A DNA stretch of 38,494 nucleotides from Streptomyces zinciresistens K42 (lineage in GTDB: Bacteria > Actinomycetota > Actinomycetes > Streptomycetales > Streptomycetaceae), in contig NZ_AGBF01000053.1 of the NCBI RefSeq assembly GCF_000225525.1, forward strand, positions 1-38,494, in the 5' to 3' direction. This document shows positions 15,721 through 23,094 of this stretch, one piece after another (position 1 is the first letter of the stretch; the number at the start of each line of letters is the position of its first letter). The translations under genes were made by a program, and so were the position numbers. The notes below the pieces were generated by a model. The model did no database searches. It was not told where the DNA came from and was given only the letters and a program-made list of their open reading frames with translations.

Positions 15721-15790
15721 CACGCGTCTTGACGGCTGTCCAGACCTCGCGCACCACTGTGTCGGTCCGCCAACGGGGTGCCGCCCGCCG

Positions 15791-15854
15791 CGAGATGGAC
15801 TCACCGGGCCGGCACCGGCGCGGCGAGATGGACTCACCGGGCCGGCACCGGCGC
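15791..15854. repeat. Direct repeat, two 31-bp copies, 33-bp period
   Basis: An identical 31-base block beginning CGAGATGGACTCACCGGGCC lies at 15791-15821 and 15824-15854. It is noncoding, between the GH2 promoter and the orphan Ig-like tail. Confidence 0.85.
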
Positions 15855-15868
15855 CCGCCGCGCCGGCG

Positions 15869-16189
15869 TCAGCGGCAGTCGTAGGCGAACCGGGCCGCGG
15901 CCGTGAAACGGTCGGGCGTGAGGAGGCGGAGTTCGGCCCGCGCGGTCCGGCGCCCCTCGCCCCGGAAGGTCCACCGCAGCCGCAGCCGCAGCCGTGTCTC
16001 TTGCCGGCCGCGGACCAGCACCTCCCGCAGGACCCCGGAGGCGGTGCCGTCGCTGCGGGTCCAGCGGTAGGTCGGCGTGCCAGGACGGCCGTTCGTCCGT
16101 ACGGCGGCCACGACTTCGGCGGTGGGCGTGCCCCGACCCTGGCCCCCGCGGCCTGGTGCGGTCAGGGAGCGGGTCTCGGATCGATCCAC
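15869..16189 (-). pseudogene. Ig-like C-terminal tail, probable gene remnant
   Basis: A 106-codon frame from GTG 16189. Residues about 20-106 read like the C-terminal Ig-like fold seen at the end of some actinobacterial Ser/Thr kinases and secreted proteins: YRWTRSDGTASGV, then LRLRLRWTF, then AELRLLTPDRFTAAARFAYDC. It lacks the usual upstream part, a kinase or a membrane anchor; the sequence in front is the thioesterase-like gene. The GTG overlaps that gene's 3' end by 28 bases, so translation coupling is conceivable and it might be a small gene. I judge a truncated remnant more likely. The family match is from recalled pattern only. Confidence 0.4.
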
Positions 16190-16884
16190 AGCGCCTCGGA
16201 CACGGCGCACAGTTCCCCCTCGGCCGTGGCGAGCGCCACCCCCATCGTGTGTTTGCGCCCCGACTCCGACAGGAGCCACGCGTAGGAGAGATGGGGTTCG
16301 CCCGCGGTGACCGGGCGCAGGATCGTGCCGGTCAGAGCGGCGGTGACCGCGCCCGGCCGCTGGGTGCCGAGGAAGCGGCCCGCCCAGTGCCCGGGGCAGT
16401 CCAGGGCGCCCCAGACCAGTTCGGCCGGGAGCAGGCCGCCGGGGCCGGCGAACCCGGGCGACGGCGTCCAGGCGGTCGCCACGAGGTCGCGCCCCGGCAC
16501 CGGCGCGCAGTACACGCGCAGCCCCCGGCCGGGCGCCCGCAGACCGCAGCCGAAGCAGTCGGCCGCGCCGGACGGCGGATCGGCGCGGAACCGGTCGGAG
16601 GCGGCGGCCGCCTCGTCCCAGGAGGGCGCGTCCGGCACGGTCGGCGCCAGGTCGGCGGCGCGTGCCGTGGCCAGGGGCCGCTCCGCCGCGCCCAGTTCCG
16701 CGCCGCCGTCCGCCGAGGCCGCGATCCGTACGGGCTCGCCCACCGGAACCGGACCGCGGAAGTCCACCCGCACCGTCCGCGCCCCGGAGCGCCGCGCCAG
16801 CACCCCGGCGACATAGCCGCCGAAGGCCACCCCGGGATAGCCGCAGTACAGCTCCGGCACCACGATCGCCTCGCTCGTCGTCAT
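16162..16884 (-). CDS. Hotdog-fold thioesterase-like protein
   Basis: A 240-residue protein. The pattern YPGVAFGGYVAGVLARRSGARTVRVDFRGPVPVGEPVRI resembles an N-terminal hotdog half, and GRFLGTQRPGAVTAALTGTILRPVTAGEPHLSYAWLLSESGRKHTMGVAL a second half, so a double-hotdog acyl-CoA thioesterase-like fold is likely. Between them is a short Cys-rich segment, ADCFGCGLRAPGRGL, with two cysteines, a feature of a common actinobacterial thioesterase-like family. It would act on acyl thioesters in the cytoplasm; the substrate is unknown. The ATG at 16884 has GGAGTGGGG upstream; longer frames are low-complexity. It stands divergent from the Ala-rich gene at 17096. Family fairly likely. Confidence 0.72.
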   Translation of the reverse strand: MTTSEAIVVPELYCGYPGVAFGGYVAGVLARRSGARTVRVDFRGPVPVGEPVRIAASADGGAELGAAERPLATARAADLAPTVPDAPSWDEAAAASDRFRADPPSGAADCFGCGLRAPGRGLRVYCAPVPGRDLVATAWTPSPGFAGPGGLLPAELVWGALDCPGHWAGRFLGTQRPGAVTAALTGTILRPVTAGEPHLSYAWLLSESGRKHTMGVALATAEGELCAVSEALWIDPRPAP

Positions 16885-17095
16885 GATCCCCACTCCACCA
16901 CACAACCGGGGCGCCGCGGGGGCGGGTTCAGCGGCGCGGTGCGCCCGTGGCCGGGCGGGTCGGAAGGCGGGCGCCGGCCGGCTCCCGTGCCCCCGCCCGC
17001 GCGTCCGTGCCGGGGCCCGACCCCGGGAGCGGGGCGGGGCGTCGGACCGCCGGCCGGACATCGTGGGTGCTCGGCGCGGATGACGGAGATCGAAC

Positions 17096-17560
17096 GTGTT
17101 TGCTGCCGAAGGATGCGGCAACGCGATGTCCATGAGCCCATCGAACAACGACACCAGTCAAGATTCCGCAACCGCGAAGGGGGCGGCGGCCAAGGCCCGC
17201 CGCACCACCTCCCGCGCGACCGCTCCGGCGTCGAAGGCGGCGGGCAAGGCTGCCGACAAGGCCGGTGAGACCGCGTCAGCCGGCGCGGGCGCGGCCGCGC
17301 GGACGGCCAGGGCGACCACCGCGGTCGCCCACACGGCGGCCCAGAGCGTCGAGGCCGGACGGCAGGCCGTCGTCGCCGCCTCGGGTCAGGCCGCGGCCTG
17401 CGCCAAGACGACCTGGACGCTCGTCGCCCACCGCAAGGCCGTGGTGGCGGGCGTCGGCGCGGGACTGACCGCGCTGGGTGCCGTGTCCTACGCGGCGGGC
17501 CGGCGGGCCGGCCGGCGCACCCTGGGTCCGCTCACCCGGATGACCGGTGGCCGGATCTGA
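17096..17560 (+). CDS. Ala/Lys-rich protein with C-terminal membrane segment
   Basis: A 154-residue protein of very biased composition. Residues about 20-105 are dominated by Ala, Lys, Thr and Arg with AAxKA-type spacing (KGAAAKARRTTSRATAPASKAAGKAADKA), recalling histone H1-like or phasin-like helices. Residues about 117-135 (AVVAGVGAGLTALGAVSYAAG) form a possible membrane segment, followed by a basic tail RRAGRRTLGPL. The GTG at 17096 has GGAG seven bases upstream; the ATG at 17126 (MSMSPSNN) is an alternative with AAGGA 12 bases upstream. I do not recognise a defined family. It may be a membrane-tethered nucleoid- or envelope-associated protein; this is inference only. Confidence 0.65.
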   Translation: MFAAEGCGNAMSMSPSNNDTSQDSATAKGAAAKARRTTSRATAPASKAAGKAADKAGETASAGAGAAARTARATTAVAHTAAQSVEAGRQAVVAASGQAAACAKTTWTLVAHRKAVVAGVGAGLTALGAVSYAAGRRAGRRTLGPLTRMTGGRI

Positions 17561-17608
17561 CGAGCCGGGCACCACCGTCCGCTCAGCGAGCAGGACCGCT
17601 GAGGCAGC

Positions 17609-17665
17609 AGGGCGGCGGCGACTTCGCACTGACCGAGAGGCAGCCCGCGGTGTCGCCGCCGCCCT
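17609..17665 (+). terminator. Hairpin after the Ala-rich gene
   Basis: 14-bp arms, AGGGCGGCGGCGAC (17609-17622) and GTCGCCGCCGCCCT (17652-17665), around a 29-base loop. It lies 49 bases after the stop at 17560. The loop is long for an intrinsic terminator. Confidence 0.45.
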
Positions 17666-17835
17666 GTCGCGTTCCGCCCCGCGGTCTCCCGCGATTCCCC
17701 GCGGTCTCCCGCGACTCCTCGCGGGGCGGGTGCAACCGAATGACGGTTTTATGGCGAATGGTGCTGTGTGCACCCCCACCCGGTGCCGCTCCGGTGGACG
17801 TGGCGACGCGTTCGCGGATCGGGAAAGGAACCGCC

Positions 17836-18402
17836 ATGAAACTGAGCGACGAACTCCCCGTCGACCACAAGCTGGCCTCTGTCTACCGGTACGGCGCCGC
17901 CTTCTGCGGACTCGTCCTGCTGGTCTTCGGCGCGCTCGGGTTCGCCGACCGGCTGAGCCCGTTCAGCACGGACGGGCAGCACCTCGCGGGCATGTCCACC
18001 AACGGCGTACTGAGCCTGATCTCCGTCCTCGTGGGGCTGGCCCTCGTCGGCGGCGCCGTGGTCGGCGGCAACTTCGCCTCGACGCTCAACATGGTGGTCG
18101 GCGTGCTGTTCCTGCTCAGCGGCTTCGCCCACATCTTCGTCCTCGACCGCCCGGCCAACGTGCTCGACTTCGGCATGACCAACGTGATGTTCAGCTTCGT
18201 CATGGGGCTGGTCGTCCTGACGTTCGGCATGTACGGGCGGGTGTCGAGCAAGCTGTCGCACGACAACCCCTACTGGCGCCGCCGGCGCGCCCGTGAGGCG
18301 GCCCGCGAGTCCCTCACGGCCCGCCGCCTCGCGCAGGGCGAGGACGGCACGCCGACACCGCGCTCGCTCACGGCGACCCATGCGCAGCGCAAGGGCTGGT
18401 AG
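17836..18402 (+). CDS. DUF4383 membrane protein
   Basis: A 188-residue integral membrane protein of the DUF4383 family, common in actinobacteria and of unknown function. Four membrane segments are visible at about residues 17-35, 55-75, 80-98 and 108-130; the family hallmarks are NGVLSLISVLVGLALVGG and FLLSGFAHIFVLDRPANVLDF. The C-terminal 45 residues are basic and cytoplasmic (YWRRRRAREAARESLTARRLAQ). The ATG is preceded by GGGAAAGGA. The next gene's ATG lies inside its last codons (18380), so the two are translationally linked. DUF4383 genes often belong to general-stress regulons; I see no clear sigma-B-type promoter here. Family is recognised from recalled pattern. Confidence 0.85.
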   Translation: MKLSDELPVDHKLASVYRYGAAFCGLVLLVFGALGFADRLSPFSTDGQHLAGMSTNGVLSLISVLVGLALVGGAVVGGNFASTLNMVVGVLFLLSGFAHIFVLDRPANVLDFGMTNVMFSFVMGLVVLTFGMYGRVSSKLSHDNPYWRRRRAREAARESLTARRLAQGEDGTPTPRSLTATHAQRKGW

Positions 18403-19132
18403 CGGGGAGGGCGGGGCAGGAGGCGGGCGCGGGGAACTGCGCGGGGCGCGCGTCCTCGTCCCGGGAGCCACCGGTGAGATCGGCGGCGCCCTCGCCGTGC
18501 GCCTGCACGCCCTCGGGGCCCGGACGGCCCTCGCCGGCCGCGACCGCGACGCGCTCACCCGGATCTCGGCCGCCTGCGGCGGCGCCCCCGCCCGCACCTT
18601 CGACGCCTGGGACCTGGAAGCGTGCGCCCGTACGGCCGACTGGGCCGCCGCGGAACTGGGCGGCCTGGACGCGGTCGTGGTGTGCGTCGGCGTCGCCGCC
18701 TTCGGGCCCGCGGCGGACCTGGGCGAGGACGTGGCCGAGCACCTCATGGCGGTCAACGCGCTCGCCCCGATGGCCTTCCTGCGCGCCGCCTGCGCCCACG
18801 TCGGCGCGGGCGGTGTCCTCGCCGCCGTCACCGGGGTGGTGGCCGAGGCGGCACCGGCCGGGATGGCGGACTACGCGGCGGCGAAGGCCGCCCTGGCCAC
18901 CTGGCTCACGGCGGTGCGCCGGGAGCGGCGGCGGGACGGGGTGACGGTGCTGGAGATCGACCTGCCGCACGTCGCCACCGGCTTCGCGCGACGCGCCGTC
19001 GCGGGCCGGGCACCCGCGCTGCCGGCGGGGATGCCCCTCCAGGAGGCGGTGGACGCGATCACCGAGGCCCTGTCCTGCGCCGCGCGCCGCGTACGACCCG
19101 CTCCGGGCGGGGGGCTGGAGACGCTGCGGTAG
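18380..19132 (+). CDS. Short-chain dehydrogenase/reductase
   Basis: A 250-residue SDR enzyme. The nucleotide-binding motif is PGATGEIGG (residues about 28-36). NALAP and the YAAAK pair, Tyr165 and Lys169, are at the expected spacing. The catalytic serine position, about 14 residues before the Tyr, reads AAVTGVV, so threonine replaces serine; activity may be changed but is not excluded. It would reduce or oxidise a small alcohol or ketone with NAD(P)H; the substrate is unknown. The ATG at 18380 lies 23 bases inside the DUF4383 gene, and the first 20 residues are Gly-rich and atypical, so a downstream non-ATG start is possible. It is convergent with the carotenoid Rieske gene. Confidence 0.82.
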   Translation: MRSARAGSGEGGAGGGRGELRGARVLVPGATGEIGGALAVRLHALGARTALAGRDRDALTRISAACGGAPARTFDAWDLEACARTADWAAAELGGLDAVVVCVGVAAFGPAADLGEDVAEHLMAVNALAPMAFLRAACAHVGAGGVLAAVTGVVAEAAPAGMADYAAAKAALATWLTAVRRERRRDGVTVLEIDLPHVATGFARRAVAGRAPALPAGMPLQEAVDAITEALSCAARRVRPAPGGGLETLR

Positions 19133-19490
19133 GGGCGCCCGCGGTGGTGGCGCCGCCCGTGGGGCGGGGGAGCGGGGGCGTACGGCTCCGGGACCGGCAC
19201 CCCGCCCCGCCTCGGGGTTCCGGCCGGGCGGCGCCCCACGCGGACCCCCTCGGCAGGGTGCCGCCTGACCCCCGCGACCGTCCCCCGGCGGTCACCGGTG
19301 CTCCGGTGGTCCCGGTGGTCCACGCCCGGCGGGTGCCGCGCGCCCGTGCCGCGTCCCCACGAGGTCGCGGACCGGGCCGCCGGTCCCTCGGGAGTGCGGC
19401 CCGGTCGAGGACGGCGAGGGGAGCCGGGGTCCGCACTCCCGACGGCGCTCGCCGCCGAGGTCCGCCGCGCCCGCCCCGGCGCTGGTCGCC
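19133..19490. other. Convergent intergenic region
   Basis: No gene supported. Contains a small hairpin, GACCGG (19370-19375) with CCGGTC (19380-19385), and a longer inverted repeat, GGGAGTGCGG (19390-19399) with CCGCACTCCC (19431-19440). These probably serve as terminators for the SDR gene and the minus-strand crt operon. Confidence 0.5.
19390..19440. terminator. Inverted repeat at the 3' end of the crtE operon
   Basis: 10-bp perfect arms, GGGAGTGCGG and CCGCACTCCC, around a 31-base loop, 50 bases past the Rieske gene stop. Moderately likely terminator. Confidence 0.4.
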
Positions 19491-20504
19491 TCAGCCCGGG
19501 AACCGGCCGGTCGAGCGCAGCAGCCAGCGGCGTTCGGCGTAGGCCAGGTCGTCGCGCCACAGGCGGCCGGCCGCTGCCGCCATGAAGCGGCGCAGGACGG
19601 GTGCCGCGCCGCGGGCCGCGGCGAAGCCCGGCCGTTCCGAGGAGGCCAGGACCGCCTCGACCACGGCGGTGCGCGGCCGGCCCAGCTCGTCCGGGCCGAG
19701 CGGCGTCGCGTGCGTCTCGACGACCGAGCCGCGCCCCTCGCCCTCGGTGATGCGCATGACGACGGTGCGCGGACCCGGCGTGCTGAAGACCGCCCGCACC
19801 GGCACGACGAGCCGCCCGGCGACCTTGAAGGAGACGTCCACGGTGAACCCGTCGTCGTCCGGATCGTCCCCGGACGGGGTCCCCACCACGGTCAGGTCGA
19901 CGAAGGAGTACGGATGGAACCAGGCGCCGTGCCAGGGGTCCAGCCGGTTGGCGACGACGTCCTCGGGCTCGCAGGTCCCCACCCCGGTGTAGACCGCGGA
20001 CACCGAACGGGCCAGCGGCGGACGGGCGGGGACGACCGGCGCCGCCAGCGGCGGCTCGCCGCCCACCTGGTCGAGCCGCACCCAGACCAGCACCCCGTCG
20101 TCGTGCACGGGCAGCGGCTCCCAGCCCGCGAACGGGCCGCCGTCCAGGGCCAGTCCGTGCCAGTGGCAGATCAGCGTCCCGCAGCGCACCGGGCTGTCGG
20201 CGAGCGGGGCACCCAGGTGCGGGCAGATCCCGGGACCCGCCGCGAGCCGTCCGCCGGCGGTGCGCCACACCACGATCTCGCGCCCGGCCACGGTGGCCGG
20301 CAGCGGCCGGTCCCGGCGTACGTCCCGGGTGGCGCCGACGACGTACCAGTTGCCGGACGGCCTGGCCTCCGCGCGCTTGAGCGCGTCCGCGATGACGCCC
20401 GGCTTGGCCTGGCGCCAGGTCGGCCGCTGTGCGTCCCAGCGCACCGGGCGGCGGCGCAGCGAGAGCGGGTAGCGGGCGCGGGCGCCCGGTCGGCGGGCCT
20501 TCAT
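19491..20504 (-). CDS. Rieske [2Fe-2S] protein in the crtV position
   Basis: A 337-residue protein. The Rieske cluster ligands are visible: Cys94-Pro-His96 and Cys113-His-Trp-His116 (CPHLGAPLADS, then LICHWHGLALDG). The C-terminal two thirds (VYTGVGTCEPEDVVANRLDPWHGAWFHPYSF and onward) resemble the DUF5914 region that accompanies such proteins in actinobacterial carotenoid clusters. ATG overlaps the crtB stop (ATGA) and has GGAGGATCGC upstream. In Streptomyces crtEIBV operons the fourth gene is called crtV and described as methylesterase-like; this gene holds that place but is plainly a Rieske iron-sulfur protein. It may serve an oxygenase or electron-transfer step on the carotenoid. I withhold the symbol because the equivalence is positional. 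Confidence 0.85.
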   Translation of the reverse strand: MKARRPGARARYPLSLRRRPVRWDAQRPTWRQAKPGVIADALKRAEARPSGNWYVVGATRDVRRDRPLPATVAGREIVVWRTAGGRLAAGPGICPHLGAPLADSPVRCGTLICHWHGLALDGGPFAGWEPLPVHDDGVLVWVRLDQVGGEPPLAAPVVPARPPLARSVSAVYTGVGTCEPEDVVANRLDPWHGAWFHPYSFVDLTVVGTPSGDDPDDDGFTVDVSFKVAGRLVVPVRAVFSTPGPRTVVMRITEGEGRGSVVETHATPLGPDELGRPRTAVVEAVLASSERPGFAAARGAAPVLRRFMAAAAGRLWRDDLAYAERRWLLRSTGRFPG

Positions 20505-21547
20505 GCGATCCTCCGGTCGGCATGGGACGCGGCCGGGGCCGGTGGCAGGGGCGGGGACGCGGGCACGGGTGCGGCGGGCGTGTGCGGCGCCGGGGGCGTA
20601 CGGTTCCCGCGCGACCGGGCCCGCAGCCTGGCCGCGGCGACGCGGGCCAGGCCGTCGGCCGCCACGGCTGCCCGGCGCCGCCGCGGGACGACCGCCCGGT
20701 GGTGCAGCGGGCGGTACCCGTCCCGCGCGACGGCGTCCAGGATGCCGCCGTAGAGGACGAACGCCGTCCTGATGCAGGGCCGCGCCACCGGGTCGAGCAT
20801 GGCGAGGCCGGGTGCCGCCTCGCCGTAGACCACCCGCGTGAGCTGTTCGAACTCGCGCAGGGCCGCGGTGATCCGGGGGTCGGGCCGCCCGCCCGCCCGG
20901 CTCCAGCGCAGCAGGTCCCGGTCGACGCCGTGCGCTGCCAGCAGGTCGGCGGGCAGGTAGACACGGCCGCGGTCGAGGTCCTCGCCGACGTCCCGCAGGA
21001 AGTTCGTCAGCTGGAACGCCACTCCGAGCGCCGCCGCGTGCGGGGCCGCCTCCTCGCGGGGGACCACCGTGCCGAGCACCGGCAGCATCTGGAGCCCGAT
21101 CACCTCCGCCGAGCCGTACGTGTAGGTGCGCAGATCCGCGTAGGTGGCGTACTCCGTGACGTCGAGGTCGGCCCGCATCGCCGTCATGAAGGCCGCGAAG
21201 TGGCGGTGGTCGATGGCGTACCGGCGCGCGGTGTCGGCGAGGGCGCGGACCACCGGCTCCGCGCTGTCCCCCGCGCGCAGCCCCGCCGCCAGCTCCCGCT
21301 GGAGCCGGGCGAGGCGCACCGCGCGCTCGGCGGGACCGGTGGCGGCGTCGAGGGAGTCGACGATGTCGTCGGCCCAGCGGGCGAACCCGTACAGGGCGTG
21401 CACGGCGGGCCTGCGCTCCACCGGCAGCAGCCGCGTGGCGAGGAAGTAGGTCTTGCCGTGCCGGGCGTTGAGCCGGCGGCACTCGGTGTACGCCCGGCGC
21501 AGCGCGGGCTCGGTGACGCCGGCCGCGTCGAGTTCACGGTCGGTCAT
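20501..21547 (-). CDS. crtB: Phytoene synthase
   Basis: A 348-residue squalene/phytoene synthase. It condenses two geranylgeranyl diphosphates to phytoene. Both Asp-rich motifs are present: DDIVD (in GFARWADDIVDSLDA) and DVGED (in NFLRDVGEDLDRGRVYLP), which bind Mg-diphosphate. The conserved YGSAEVIGLQMLPVLG stretch sits between them. The last 50 residues are a Pro/Ala-rich tail beyond the usual end. The ATG at 21547 overlaps the crtI stop by four bases, and its stop overlaps the Rieske gene start in the same way, so the operon is translated as a coupled chain. Family certain. Confidence 0.96.
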   Translation of the reverse strand: MTDRELDAAGVTEPALRRAYTECRRLNARHGKTYFLATRLLPVERRPAVHALYGFARWADDIVDSLDAATGPAERAVRLARLQRELAAGLRAGDSAEPVVRALADTARRYAIDHRHFAAFMTAMRADLDVTEYATYADLRTYTYGSAEVIGLQMLPVLGTVVPREEAAPHAAALGVAFQLTNFLRDVGEDLDRGRVYLPADLLAAHGVDRDLLRWSRAGGRPDPRITAALREFEQLTRVVYGEAAPGLAMLDPVARPCIRTAFVLYGGILDAVARDGYRPLHHRAVVPRRRRAAVAADGLARVAAARLRARSRGNRTPPAPHTPAAPVPASPPLPPAPAASHADRRIA

Positions 21548-23094
21548 GCGGGCCTCTGTTCCTCGGAGGTTCGGACGGCGGTGCGCGGACGGGAGCCGGC
21601 TCTCGGGCGCCGCGCGCCGCCGGTGATGCGCGCCGCGGCCAGCTTCCCCGACACCAGGACGGTCGGCACGCCGACGCCGGGCGTGGTGCCGCAGCCGGCG
21701 AGGACGGCGTTGACCGTCCCGCGCACCAGGTTGCGCGGCCGGAAGGGCCCGGTCTGCGCGAAGGTGTGCGCGGCGGAGAACGGCGAGCCGGCCGCGTGGC
21801 CCTGGGCCTGCCAGTCGGCCGGGGTGACCAGGCACTGCTCCTCGATGGCGGACGCGATGCCGTCGAGGCCGCGCCGCTCCAGCTCGCCGAGCAGGCTGTG
21901 GCGGTAGCCGGGGGCGAGGTCGCCCCAGGCGGCGGCGCTCGGGCCCAGCGCGGTGTTGGGGCACGGGGCGAGGATGTAGTGCAGATGCCGTCCGGGCGGG
22001 GCGAGGTCCGGGTCGGTGGTGGTGGGCCGGGTGATGAGCAGCGACGGGTCGCTCATCAGACGGCCGCTCTCGGTGAGTTCGGAGAAGGTCTGCCGCCACG
22101 CCTGCCCGAAGGAGATCGTGTGGTGGCCCAGCCAGGGCCAGGTGCGGTCGGTGCCCGCGTGCAGGACCACGGCCGAGGGCGAGAACCGCAGGCCCGCGGG
22201 ACGTCTCGGGGCCCGGCCGAGCAGCCCGTAGGCGACCGGCAGGTCGGGCGTGAGGACGACGGCGTCGCAGGGGATGCGGCCGGCGTCGGTGACGACGGCG
22301 GTGATCCGCTCGCCGGAGCGTTCGAGCCTGGTGACCGTCTCGCCGAAGCGCAGCTCGGCGCCCGCGTCGGCCGCGGCGTCCGCCATGGCGCGCGGCAGGG
22401 CGTACATGCCGCCGCGCGGGAAGTAGACGCCCGCCACGGTGTCCATGTACGCGATCACGGCGTAGGCGGCCAGGGCCCGTTCGGGTGCCACACCCGCGTA
22501 CAGGGACTGGAAGGAGAAGACCCGCCGCAGTCGCTCGTCGCGGAGGAACCGTCCGATCCGGGCGTCGAGGCGCCCGAACCCGCCGAGCGCGGCCAGCCGC
22601 GCGAGGTCGGGATGGAGCAGTTGCAGGGGCGAGTCGAAGTTCGCGTCGATGAAGCGCCCCATCTGCGCCCGGTAGAGCCGTTCCAGCCAGATCCGCAGCC
22701 GCCGGTAGCCCGCGGCCTCGCGCGCTCCGGCGAACCGTTCCACCTCGGCCTCCATCGCGGCGGCCCCCGTGTGGACGTCCAGGGTGCTGCCGTCGGCGAA
22801 CCGGGCCCGGTAGGCGGGGTGCAGCGGCACCAGGTCGACGCGGGCGCGCAGGCTGTCGCCGACGGCGGCGAACGCCTCGTCGGCCAGCTCCGGCATCGTC
22901 AGCACCGTCGGCCCGGTGTCGAAGCGGTAGCCGCCGCGCACCAGCCGCCCCGCGCGCCCGCCGGGCGTCGCGTCGCGTTCGACGAGGGTCACCCGCCGCC
23001 CGGCGCCGAGCAGATGCAGCGCGGCGGCCAGCCCGGACAGGCCCGCGCCGACGACCACGACATGGTCGGTGCGCCCGGGGACGGTCCGCGTCAT
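21544..23094 (-). CDS. crtI: Phytoene desaturase
   Basis: A 516-residue FAD-dependent carotenoid desaturase of the CrtI class. The dinucleotide motif VVVGAGLSGLAAALHLLGAGRRV with VERDATPGGRAG occupies residues about 11-48. FDTGPTVLTMP is the conserved substrate-side block, and the bacterial-type C-terminal signature runs through AGCGTTPGVGVPTVLVSGKLAA. It desaturates phytoene four times to give lycopene, at the membrane. ATG overlaps crtE (stop at 23091) and its stop overlaps crtB (ATGA). Length fits the family (about 490-520). Certain by pattern and context. Confidence 0.96.
   Translation of the reverse strand: MTRTVPGRTDHVVVVGAGLSGLAAALHLLGAGRRVTLVERDATPGGRAGRLVRGGYRFDTGPTVLTMPELADEAFAAVGDSLRARVDLVPLHPAYRARFADGSTLDVHTGAAAMEAEVERFAGAREAAGYRRLRIWLERLYRAQMGRFIDANFDSPLQLLHPDLARLAALGGFGRLDARIGRFLRDERLRRVFSFQSLYAGVAPERALAAYAVIAYMDTVAGVYFPRGGMYALPRAMADAAADAGAELRFGETVTRLERSGERITAVVTDAGRIPCDAVVLTPDLPVAYGLLGRAPRRPAGLRFSPSAVVLHAGTDRTWPWLGHHTISFGQAWRQTFSELTESGRLMSDPSLLITRPTTTDPDLAPPGRHLHYILAPCPNTALGPSAAAWGDLAPGYRHSLLGELERRGLDGIASAIEEQCLVTPADWQAQGHAAGSPFSAAHTFAQTGPFRPRNLVRGTVNAVLAGCGTTPGVGVPTVLVSGKLAAARITGGARRPRAGSRPRTAVRTSEEQRPA

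Larger units (their letters stand above)
15580..15868. other. Promoter region of the minus-strand GH2 and direct repeats
   Basis: Contains the GH2 promoter and operator (15683-15720) and a 33-bp period direct repeat (15791-15854). No other gene seen. Confidence 0.6.
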
